Below are positions 32,375 through 42,704 of a DNA stretch of 64,000 nt, one piece after another; position 1 is the first letter of the stretch; every line of letters begins with the position of its first letter. Origin of the DNA: Simmondsia chinensis (lineage: Eukaryota; Streptophyta; Magnoliopsida; Caryophyllales; Simmondsiaceae). Location of the stretch: positions 9,795,001 through 9,859,000 of the forward strand of contig JAGTTD010000011.1 of NCBI GenBank assembly GCA_018398585.1. Direction: 5' to 3'. Under the pieces are notes generated by a model. That model saw only the letters and a list, made by a program, of their open reading frames with translations. It was not told the DNA's origin and searched no databases. A program made the translations under genes and the position numbers.

Positions 32375-35300
32375 CATCCTCACATCATGGTAGTTACAGT
32401 TTGTCCACTAGGTGTGCTGCCTCACACCACCACAAAGGGCTTTGGATCGCAATAAGAGCATTAAGCTCAACCTCTGTATGGAAGGTTTAGTATATCCTAG
32501 AGCCACTCATACAGCAAACATGGCAAGGGTTCGAGTGGCTATCACAAATTTCTAGGTCTGTAACTTCGTTTGATGCTTTGAATATCTAGAGTAACTCCCA
32601 AGACTGGTATCCTCTGGGATTAGGACACACATAGAAGCTTTAGACCCATTTCCTCTTTTGTTTCATTTATCATTTTCCTTGAAATGCTTTTTGTAAGAGA
32701 ATATGCCAGATTTTTCTCACTCCTCACAAATCTGAGTGAGATCACATTATTCGTGATCAAATTTCTCATGACACCATGGCGAATATGTCTTTGCTTTCCG
32801 TTATAAATCTCACTTTGAGCAACTCTAATGGCTAGTCATGAGTCACGGTGCAACGACACTGAAGGAACAGGTTTCCCCTGCAATGGAATGCCTCACATGA
32901 CACTCCTCGGTAATTCAGCTTCCAAACTTGCCATTTTGAGAGCAATAAATTTTGACTCCATGGTCGATTGCGCAAAACATGTAATTAGATGATTTCCACA
33001 AAATAACACAATTAGCAAGCAAAAATACACAAGCACTAGTAAAATGAATTTCACAATTAGCCTCCAAATAAGCATCATAGTATCCCTCTAACATAGTAGG
33101 GGACCTTTTATAGTGTAAACTCCAATTCATGGTACCTTTAAGATAGCTTAACAGCCTTCTCAAGGCGCTTCAATGCTCATCACTAAGGTTATTAGGGTAA
33201 TGGCTAAGTCTACTAATAGCATAGGCAATATCATGATGAGTGTAGTTCATTAAAAATATTACACTACCAATTATATTAGCATATCAGCCTATGATACAAT
33301 ATCTCTTGTGTTTCTCATCAAATGAACACTTGGGTCATATGGAGTTTTAGCAGGTGTGTCATCAAAGTGAACAAACTTTATCAATATTTTCTCTATGTAA
33401 TGGGATTAACTCAAGTTCAAACTCTCAGGTGTTCTAGTTATATTAACCCCAACTATCACATTGTTCTCACCTAGGTCTTTCATATCAAAACGTGTACTCA
33501 AGAAAGACCTAGTATCGCTCACAACATTCACACTCGTTCTAAAGATAAGCATGTCACCAACATATGTACAGGCAATCACATAGTTATTATCAACATGCTT
33601 AGAAATACACACCTGCATCACCATTGTTTATCACAAAACCAGGTACAATAAATTTTTTTATGCCGTTGTTTAGGAGCTTATTTAAGACCATACAAGGACT
33701 TTATAAGTTTACATACTTTATGCTCCATTCCAGGAACCTCAAACCCCTCTGGTTGTTTCATATAGATTTTTGCCTCAAGGTGCGGTTTTGACATCCATTT
33801 GATGTTCTAAAAGGTTATGTACGGATGCTAGATCAATTAAAGCTCTCCCAGTGGCTATCTTAGTCATGGGTGAATAAGTATCAAAGTATATTCCTTGCTT
33901 TTGGGTGCAAATTTTGGCCACCAGCCTGGCTTAGAACTTTTCTATAGACCCATCAGTCCTTTGTTTCTTGCTAAACACCCACTTACACCTTATAGGTTTG
34001 CATCCTCTAGGCCGGCCCACAAACACCCAAGTGTTATTACTTGTTATAGAGTTGAACTCATTACTTATGGCCTCTCTCCAAAAGGGAGCATCTATAGTTC
34101 TCATGGCCTTAGCATAAGTTTTGGGATCTTCACTAGCATGATTGCACTCACAACATGTTTTGTTAAAATTATGACGTTCAGACGAGAAAGTAGCAATGAA
34201 GTTAGGTTCAAAACTAGTCTCAGTTCAAGCCCTCTTACTTCTTCTAAGTTCTTGAGCCTCGAGCTCAAGGGGCGCATGACTAGATAACGATGCAGATGCA
34301 ATAGGCACGAAAACAGGTAATGAAGCATGCATAGATTCTTCCATGGGAAATTTATTCACAAAGAATTCAGCATCTCGAGATTGCATTATCTTACCGAGCC
34401 CCGAACTCAAGTCATTCGAAAGCACGAATCTATATGCAGCACTATTCAAGGCATAACCAATAAAGATAGCATCTGTAGTTTTAGGACAAATATTACTTCT
34501 CTTGAATTCAAGAATCCGTACTAAACACCCCTACACTTTTAAGTATTTCAGGTTACGTGCTTAGCCCTTCTACAATTCATAAGGGGTTCTATCTAACTTC
34601 TTATATGGAACCATATTTAGAAAATGACACGCAGACAACATGGCTTCCCCCCACAAGGTTGAAGGTAATCCTGAGCTAATAAGCATGGCATTCATCATCC
34701 CTTTTAGAGTTCTATTTTCCTCTCAACTATACTATTTTGTTTAGATGTATAAGAGTCTAAGACCTTGTGAACTATACCCAGTTTCTCATAATGTTTCTTG
34801 AGGAAGTTAGGATCATACTCACCTCCTTTGTCGGACCTAATCCTCCTGATCCTATGGTCTAGTTGGTTCTCAACCGCAGCTTTATATTTCACTAAGATTT
34901 CCCTAGCAACGTCTTTTATACTTAGGAGATAAACCTTAATGAATCTCGATTGGCCATCTACAACTATGATGTAATACCTTTTTCTACCTACTCATGGTGC
35001 TCTTAAAGTTACCTAGGTCAGAATGCACTAGCTCGAGTAGGCTCAAAGTCCTTTCAACTGATTGGTTAAATGATTTCTTTGGATGTTTATCATCGACACA
35101 TATTTCACATTTATCAAGTTTAGTTAGATCACAAATAGGGTTTAAACTTGTTTGTTTAAGTTTCTTAACCGAATTAAAGTTTACATGTCCAAGCCTTGCA
35201 TGCCACAAATCCAAAGACTCAATAATATAAGCAAGGTAGATGAATTCTTATTCATCACTTCAAGTGCAAACAAACCATCATTACAGAACCCTTTCCTGAC

Positions 35301-35703
35301 AAATTTGGTATTTTTAGTAAGGATTAACTTTTTAGATTTGAAGGTCCACTTAAAGCATGCTTTATTCAACATTGAACCCGAGACTAAATTCCTACGCACA
35401 TCTTTAACATGCAGCACATCCAGCAAACATGGAGTTGAGTTTAAGGAGGACCTTCCCCTTGCCAAGGACAAGGACTGAACTGGAATTGCCCATGTACACC
35501 TTCTCCCCATCAGTGGCGTTCTCATATTAGGTCCTTGTTGGTGTAGATGTGCCTCGTGGCACCAGTATCTGCAACCCACTCAATCGTGTTCCCAACCATA
35601 TTAACCTCGAAGATCATGGCATCCGTATCCCTTTCTACAGTTCCCTTGATGTGACCAATATTGCCACAAGTCCAGCACATTCCTATGTTCCTTTTTTGGC
35701 CAT
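32375..35703 (-). pseudogene. Copia array unit 3: RNase H, RT, integrase, protease
   Basis: The most complete unit in order and without the SINE or a second RNase H. From left: 3' non-coding (32375-32650), RNase H (32660-33250; RYLKGTMNW-like), RT (33250-33900) with the catalytic box changed to YVGD (33406-33624), RT N-terminus (33900-34240), linker (34225-34449, LSSGLGKIMQSRDAEFF), integrase (34704-34892, IRSDKGGEYDPNFLKKHYEK, and 34984-35214, LWHARLGHVNFNSVKKL, the GAG-pre-integrase block) and protease (35181-35579). Many frameshifts. A solo LTR interrupts the zinc-knuckle region at 35703. Confidence 0.88.
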
Positions 35704-37112
35704 TGATAAGTCTAATTTAGTATATAATTATTCATTTAATTTTAGTTCATTTTTAACCATTTTTATCAAATTTCTGATCGCTTTTGCCCGATTTTGCATG
35801 TTTTCAACAATATTGCTATTTTCTTGAAAAAACACTTATTTTATGCTAAATCTTGCTAGGTTTTATCATCAACATCAACAAGTGGAAGCAAGATACATTA
35901 AATAAAAACAAAAAAGGGGCAAAACTCATCCAATTCACTTGGCTACATGATGAATGAACAAGAATTGACACAAGTTGTTGCAACTAGCTTTGGGCGGCAA
36001 CTTTTGTCATGTTTTATAGCTCAAATTCATTGTATGATACAATTATCACTTTGACCTGATTTAGCAGGTTTGGGTGGTGGAAATCAGAGAAAATAAAAAA
36101 AAAATATTACAAGGAAGCATAAGATGTAAAGCAGCTCAACATCTAGCAACTGTGGAGCAAGTTCGAGAAATTTTTCTTCATATTTTTATCACCCCTCAAA
36201 CACTATAAATAGGGGATGTTTGTGAGTAGTTTTTAAGTAGAGAATAGGAGAGAAAATGTGAGGGAAAGAAGAAGGAAGGAAGGAAGGAAAGTTTTGTTTA
36301 TAATTTTGTATTTTTAAATTCTTTCAATCCTTTTCTTCTTCTAAGTTCTTGAATTTTGTCTTTGTTTTGCTTTATATTATGTTTATTATGAACTAATTTT
36401 GTTATTCCAAGGCTACGATGTAGCCTGAGTTGTAACATACGCTCTTTTCTAATTCAACGTATTCAATGTTTTGCTATTGCGTTGTTGAAGTGTTTATCAT
36501 TGTTCTTCATGAGTTTTAAATGCTTGATCGCCATTTAAGGCCAATAATGATTCATAATGAGTATGGGAGGAGATTTATGATGATTGCTAAAGTGATAAGC
36601 ACCACAAATTGAGCGAATGCTCGAGAGAGATTAATGCAATTTGTGTGGTTTTAAGTGAAAATCATAGATCTTTAAAAACTCTTTTCTTATTTAAATTCAT
36701 ACATGAGAGTGATGGGTTAATATGTAAAATAGTATGATAAATGTTGCTCGAGAGAGAATATTTAGTAAATTAGGGTTTTCGACCATCCACATGTAATAAC
36801 AACTTGAATACCAAGAATAGAAAGGCGTATTAATTCAACTTGGTGAAATCGGATGCCTTAGATCTTATTAAATCATAAAAACCTACTAAAAATAGTAAAC
36901 TTTAGATAAAAATTAGTAAACAATTTCTGTTTCCTTTTATTTTATTTTATTTCATATTGAAAACTTTAATTTTTAGTGTTTTAAATAATGCTAAAGCTGC
37001 CAATTTTGGTACTCACTCAATAACAATCCTCATGGGAACGATACTCTACTCATTTCCATATTACTTGATACGAGTAGTTCACTTGCTAAAGCATATGCCA
37101 AGTAAGCATCAG
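35704..37112 (+). mobile_element. Solo LTR, Athila-like, 1409 bp
   Basis: TGATAAGTCTAATTTAG...GTAAGCATCA, related to 17294-19327 but about 600 bp shorter. It is flanked by gccat (35699-35703) and gccgt (37113-37117), a 5-bp duplication with one substitution. It lies inside the zinc-knuckle region of copia unit 3; the host sequence continues smoothly on both sides when compared with 27190-27200. Confidence 0.88.
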
Positions 37113-37962
37113 CCGTCATCGGCATTATCCATCAACCTCTTTCCTCAAGATTGGCCTCGCTTGCGACAAGAGCTTTCTTCTCGAGCATTAGTCTTGCCCT
37201 TATTCCAAGACTTCTTGAACTTGCCTTTCATTCTTGCATTTCTTGATTCCTTAAGGATAGTCGCTAAGAAGGAGTGCTTAGAAGACTTCCTCTTGGATCG
37301 TTTTTGTTTCTGATCTTCCAATTAATATGGGAGATCAGTTCCTATTAAATCATGTCCTTCCTGTGTTTTAAAGACACATTGTAATTCTCTCAAGAAGGAG
37401 ACAACTTTTCAATTAAGCAGTAAGCTTGAAATATTTCACAAAACGTCATGCCCTCATTTAGAATATTAGTGCATAAAGTTTCATACACATGGAATGTGTT
37501 TGCTCTATTTTGTTTCAAGTGATATATGTGTGGTCGCCATATAATATGAAAACAAAACAAATGTGCAAAAGGGACTCACCGCGACTAGGGAGTGAGCCTA
37601 ATTATGAACCACACGTCTTTGACCTCAACCACTCACCGTTTTTGAAGAAAAGGTTATGATATGTTGGTGTATCTGACTTCGGTTATACCATGCGTTCTAC
37701 TTATGCTTCAAAAAAGATGACTTTGTTATAAATTTTGTGGATTTTTTATGCAAGTTTATGAAAGAAAATTAAAGCATATGGACCTAACTCAAGCAGTAGT
37801 TATAGTGACGGAGCAGAGCCCATAGACACCTTTCCTCATGCACTTAAACGTCAAGAAATAGGGTGGAGACAAACCCAAGAGCTCAGCAGTCCACTTACAA
37901 GCCTGAGTCAATTAGGTTTTTATGCCAGGCACTCTTGACTTATAATAATTCGGGGTCTTAAT
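37113..37962 (-). pseudogene. Copia array unit 3: gag and leader
   Basis: In minus sense the gag has blocks equivalent to those at 27370-27760: HxYHLKQxRANT, TLCTNILNEGMTFCEIFQA and IEKL (37400-37560). Frames contain stops. 37690-37962 is the non-coding leader as in the other units. Confidence 0.75.
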
Positions 37963-38203
37963 TTTATGCCCATTTTTTTGTATTTGGAGTAATTTCTAGC
38001 AATTCTTCTTTCCCTTTCCTTTTAGTTTTTTGCATTTCTATTTATTTATAGTACTCTTATTATGCCAGTTTTATATTCATGTTATTGTTATGGATGTATT
38101 AGAGTACACACCTGTATATTTAAAATAGATTTAAAATTATGAATTTTAAACCATGCCGCTACATTAGTCAAATTAAGAAATATTTTTTAAATTCCTCCCA
38201 ACA
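37963..38203 (+). repeat. Copia plus-LTR stub, start of array unit 4
   Basis: Same stub as units 2 and 3, ending attcctcccaaca. Confidence 0.6.
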
Positions 38204-39421
38204 CATCCTCACATCATGGAAGTAGCAGTGTGTTCGTCAAGTGTGCTACCCCACACCACCACAAAGAGCTATGGATGACATTAAAAGCATTAAGTGCAAC
38301 TTCCATATGGCAGATTTAGCAGATCCTAGAGCCACCCATACAACAAACATGGCAAACGCTTGAGTGGCTATCGAAAATTTCCTGGTCTCTAACTTCATTT
38401 GACCCATCGAACATCTAGAGTAAGTCCTAAGACGGTTATCCTCCAGGATTAGGACACACATAGGGGCTTTAAAGCCATTCCCTGTGCTGTTTCATTTATC
38501 ATTTTCCTTGCAATGCCTTTTGTAAGAGGATCTGCCAGATTTTTCTCACTCCTCAAAAAGCCAAGTGAGATCATATTGTTGGTGATCAAATTTCTCACGG
38601 CACCATGCCCGAGGTGAATATGTCTCTGCTTTCAATTACAAACCTCACATTAAGCAACTTTAACGGCTTGTCGTGAGTCACAGTGCAATGACATTGAAGG
38701 CACAGGTTTCCCTCACAATGGAATGTCTCCCGGGACACTCCTCGGCCATTTAGCTTCCAAACCTGCCATCTCAAGAGCAATAAGTTCTTACTCCATGATC
38801 GATTTAGCAATACAAGTTTGTTTAGATGCTTTCTGACAAAAAATTAGCAAGCACAAATACATAAACACTAGTGGAATGAATTTTGTCACAATTAGACACC
38901 AAATCCGCATCACAGTATCCCTCTAACATAACAGGGAACCTTTTATATTAAGGCGCTCCAATGCTCATCACTAGTGTTATGGGTGCAACGGCTATGTCTA
39001 CTAATGGTATAGGATATATCAAGACGAGTGTTGTTTATTAAAAACATTATGCTACCAATTATCTTAGCGTATTCAGCTTGTGATACACTATCTCTTGTGT
39101 TTCTCATCAAATAAACACTCAGGTCATATGGAGTTCTGGAAGGTGTGTCATCAAAGTGATCAAACTTTCTCAAGATTATTCTTCCTGTAATGGGATTGAC
39201 TTAAGGTTAAACCATCATGTGTTCTAGTAATTTTTACCACAAGTATCACATCGACCACACCTCAGTCTTTCATATTAGAACATGTACATAAGAAAGACTA
39301 AGCATCATTCACACTCATTCCAAAGATAAGCATGCCATCAACATACATATAGATAATCATGCGGTTATTATCTACATGCTTAAAATACACACATGCATTA
39401 CCACTGTTTACACCAAAATCT
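38204..39421 (-). pseudogene. Copia array unit 4: RNase H and RT, cut by Tat insertion
   Basis: 3' non-coding part (38204-38500), RNase H (38510-38960) and connection/RT (38943-39420). The last contains DTPSRTPYDLSVYLMRNTRDSVSQ and IMFLINNTRLDISYT. A deletion near 38947 removes the repeated ttttatagtgtaaa part seen in other units. It stops at the RT block matching 19440-19460, where the Tat LTR starts. Confidence 0.8.
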
Positions 39422-40090
39422 TGGAGTCATACCTAAATCCCGAGAACTATATTATAGTGGAAGTAAGCACAATAATGATCTACGTTATGCTACGCCTAGC
39501 TAAGTTACGCTACTCCAAGGAGAAGACCACAAGTGTACTTTAAACAAAAACTTGAAGAAGTCTTTGTATTGAGTGTATGTGTACCACTTTAGATAGACGT
39601 GAAGTCCCTTATTTCTTAAAAAAGGAAATAACAACTGCTCCTATTTTTGTGGCAACTCCACCCACGTTTGGCCTCTAAGCTTCTCTTTTATTCACCAACG
39701 TGTCTTGAGTTTTGGAGGGAAATCCTTGATGCTCACTTCGGGATTTTGAGTAGATGTTCCCTCTAAAAGCCCCACATTCTCCTAAATTAAGCTTAAGGCC
39801 CATGCAACTGAAATTGAGCTCCAAGTAACTCCCTCAAGTTTGGAAACTACCGTTTTTGCAGCTTCCTGGTAGCCCCTTGAGCTCGAGCTTATTTCACCCT
39901 TCAGCCATCTCAAGCCGTGAGTGGCCAATACCCTTGTCAAGGGTAATGTTCCCAAGAACTAGGCTCGAGACGCTGTTATCACAGTACCTCAAGGCCAGAC
40001 TCCCCTTAAGGAGGACCAAATGTGACGGCCACGTGGAACTTTATCCAAAAATGGCGTCATCCCAACTCTAACAAAATTAGGGTGTAAGCA
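39422..40090 (-). repeat. Probable 3' LTR of Tat element
   Basis: Proposed from termini: plus view tggagtcatacc...gtgtaagca (TG...CA), 669 bp, with a PPT directly adjacent on the right and copia sequence directly adjacent on the left. The partner LTR is not in the window, so the call rests on termini and context only. Confidence 0.6.
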
Positions 40091-40108
40091 AATGTCCCCC
40101 TTTTAGCC
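40091..40108 (-). other. Polypurine tract of Tat element
   Basis: The minus strand reads GGCTAAAAGGGGGACATT before the LTR terminus TGCTTACACC. Confidence 0.6.
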
Positions 40109-40314
40109 TGTTGGTAAATTCGAATTTACAACTGGTAAAATATGAAGGACGTGACCCTCAACGGCTACATGGGTCTCTCGAGAGATCATGTCTTTTGCTC
40201 TTCCTTCCCTTGTCTATAAGTATGACTTTTAGGGCTTGGAGGTTTCACTTTCTACTCTGTTCTTTCTTTGTTGTCATTAGGAGCACTTGCAATCTTTTCC
40301 CTTTGTTGGTCTAT
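40109..40314. other. Short spacer in place of Tat integrase
   Basis: About 200 bp with no coding similarity recognised. In plus sense it has a TATA-like ctataagta at about 40214, followed by a pyrimidine-rich stretch. In an intact Tat element more than 1 kb of integrase would lie here. Origin unresolved. Confidence 0.4.
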
Positions 40315-40855
40315 CTAGGATATACTTAAGGACCTCTGTTTGGCAACAACGTATAGAGTGAACGCCAAGAAATTATGTCTCAATTTTGTAGGCGCATAGA
40401 ACAAATATAGACACAAATTTTCAATTGGAGGATATTTTATTTCACGCTCATTTAAACAGCGGCTAAGATAGAACAGAACTTGTTGAAAACCTTGCTCATT
40501 GTCCTGTACAAGCAAACGTCCAATAGATTCCTCAGAAGTAGAGACATAGATCTTCAAATGCTTGCCCCACTTTGATGGATTAGGTACTGGAAGCCTAATC
40601 AAGTATTCTTTGATGGCCACGAATGCTGCTTGATGTGGCTTCTCCCACTTAAAGTCCTTAGACTTGAGTCTCAATAGTGGAGAGAAGACTTTTGTTTTTC
40701 CTACGACATTTGAGATGAAATGACTTAGGAAATTATCCTACCCCAAGAAGTGTTGAAGCTCCTTTGTATTTGAAGAGGGCTTGGCCACCTAGATGGCCTT
40801 GGCCTTATTGATATCCACAACAATGCCCCTTCGGTGTACCAGAAAGCCAAGAAAG
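40315..40855 (-). pseudogene. Tat RNase H and RT C-terminal half
   Basis: Minus-strand RT/RNase H with FLGFLVHRRGI (next to the chromovirus junction), KELQHFLG, FKWEKPHQAAFVAIKEYL, VSTSEESIGRLLVQDNEQG and SRCLNEREIKYPPIENLC. In-frame stops occur upstream of 40674. It ends at KQRSLSIS without the integrase. The bases 40851-40855 (gaaag) are the chromovirus TSD. Confidence 0.85.
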
Positions 40856-41271
40856 TGTTATAATTTCTCAAGTCTTTTTGGATGTAATTGGTTTTGTATT
40901 GCTTGTGATGTTTTAGATTGCTTTGGTGTTGTATTTGCTTGTTAGTTGGCAGGCCAATTGGGGCCTTAGGGGTCATGTAAGTTTCTATTGGTCAATGCTG
41001 GTCAAGTGTGGCGGCCTTCTTGTGTTTTGGTGCCATTTTCAGTTAGGCGGTTAGATGGTTTGAGGTCTTATTGCATTGTACTAAGATCTATTATAAATAG
41101 ATATAATCCTTGTAATATCTACATTCAATCAATAATAAAAACCTGATTTCCTTTGGATAATCTCTCCAATTCTCATCTAATTCTCTACTCTCTCATCTCC
41201 TTTCAATTCTCTTCTCATCTTATCATTCTCTTTCACAAGGTTGGCTATCAATTTAGGTTTGGTAGTTAACA
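40856..41271 (+). repeat. 5' LTR of chromovirus
   Basis: TGTTATAATTTC...TAGTTAACA. TATA-like tataaatagatataat at about 41092; the pyrimidine-rich block at 41155-41235 lies downstream of it, so at the 5' end of the RNA. Confidence 0.96.
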
Positions 41272-41273
41272 AT

Positions 41274-41285
41274 TTGTATCAGAGC
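41274..41285 (+). other. Primer-binding site, initiator tRNA-Met (one mismatch)
   Basis: TTGTATCAGAGC against TGGTATCAGAGC, two bases after the LTR. Confidence 0.85.
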
Positions 41286-41345
41286 TGGTTCAAGTTGTAA
41301 AATGCTTGAATTGAGCTGACAAAATCGAAGAAACACAATCAAAGT

Positions 41346-42704
41346 ATGGCTGATGGAGTTAGGACACGATCGGGAGCAGGAGGAGGCGATGCAGCTTCAG
41401 TTGTTCAACCAGATATGTCATATGCTGCTGTTGCTGGTTCAAACACTTCGAAGGAGTATGCTACGTCTAGTCAGATGAAGGAATGGTGTGATAACATTAC
41501 TAATTCACAATTACAATCAGAAGAACACATATTCTCAAGATTACAGCAAATGCAGTTGGAAAATCAACAAAATCAGCAAAGAAATGATGATCGATTGTCA
41601 AAATTGGAGGAAAGGCTGGAGAATTTGCAAGATCAGATCAAGAAGCAGGGAGAATCATCAGTTAATGCGATCCTTAAGCCTACAAGTTAGCTCATTCCTC
41701 CGGCTATTGTGGTTCAACCGCAGGTTCATCAAGACAGGAATGAGAGTTTGGATAAGAATCGAGGTAAATCTCCTATGTTACGAGCAGAAGCCGGTCCTTC
41801 AGTTCATATCTGATCGGTTGATGATCGACCTTCAGTAATTGAGGCTGCTGTAGGGGCACATGATCAACATATAGTACCAGGCCATTCTCGATTGTTTAGC
41901 CAGAGTGCAGGGCTGCAAGCCAGACCACCTGATTCAAATGCACACCAAAGGAGCTCATCCGATGACTTAGAACAACGGAATAGGCCTCCTGATTTGCATC
42001 AACAGCAGAGATCATTAAGTAATGATGCTACATTTGGTGGCAAAAGTTATGCTCATAGACAGCCAAGGGTTCAAATCAAGCCGTTTGATGGAAAACAGCC
42101 TGAGTCTTGGTTGAGGAGGTGTGAACGGTATTTTCATTTCTATAACATCAATGAAGCTGAAAAAGTAGAGCTAGCTGGAGTGCATCTTCATGAAGGCCAT
42201 GAGGTATGGTTTTATAGTATATTGAAGAGTAATACTTGTCTTTCTTGGGCCCAATTCGTGGAAGAGCTATGTGAGAGGTATGGTGGAGAGGATTCAAGCG
42301 ATGTTGTTGATACCTTTAATAAAGTTTATCAAACCTCTACCGTGAAGGAGTACATGATCAGATTTGAGAATTTGCGTGCTAACATGATAGCAATGAATCC
42401 ACATTCTACCGAGGCATATTATGTCTCAAGCTTTATTAGTGGATTAAAGCCAAGAATTAAGAACTTGGTTAAGGCCATTGGGCCAAAGACTCTCTCCAAA
42501 GCCTATAATAAGGCTAAATTGATTGAGGCTACACTTGTATCTTCAAGTGACAGAAGCAAGTTTAAGAGCAGCAATTACAAGGCTCATCAAAGAGATTCAT
42601 CAAGCACCAAGGCTGGCCGTTCACTGGACAAGAGATCCACAAAGTTATGTATAAATGTAATCAGTCATATCAGCCCAGAAATAGGTGCAATCCAAAGTTT
42701 TTGA
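41346..42704 (+). pseudogene. Chromovirus gag, two in-frame stops and 3' frameshift
   Basis: Starts at MADGVRTRSG. One frame runs 41346-42704 with only TAG at 41688 and TGA at about 41811. Order: N-terminal region with a Q/N/E-rich coiled coil (residues 55-105), a linker with two RPPD blocks (41930-42000), the Retrotrans_gag domain (42060-42540; QPRVQIKPFDGKQPESWLRR, VKEYMIRFENLRANM, SSFISGLKPRIKNLVKAIG), then a basic linker. The zinc knuckle lies at about 42645-42700 in the next frame (YKCNQS...NRCNPKFL) and has lost the histidine and the first cysteine pairing through a frameshift. It closely matches the gag at 14059-15740. Confidence 0.92.

Noticed and set aside
33895..34287. 130-codon plus-strand open frame
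   Set aside because: Antisense of the copia RT N-terminus and linker in unit 3.
40200..40320. Host gene promoter (TATA-like plus pyrimidine-rich start)
   Set aside because: No open reading frame follows in plus sense; it passes straight into antisense Tat RNase H.
41488..41838. 116-codon plus-strand frame overlapping gag
   Set aside because: Alternative frame of the chromovirus gag coiled coil; low-complexity translation, while the main frame has gag motifs.
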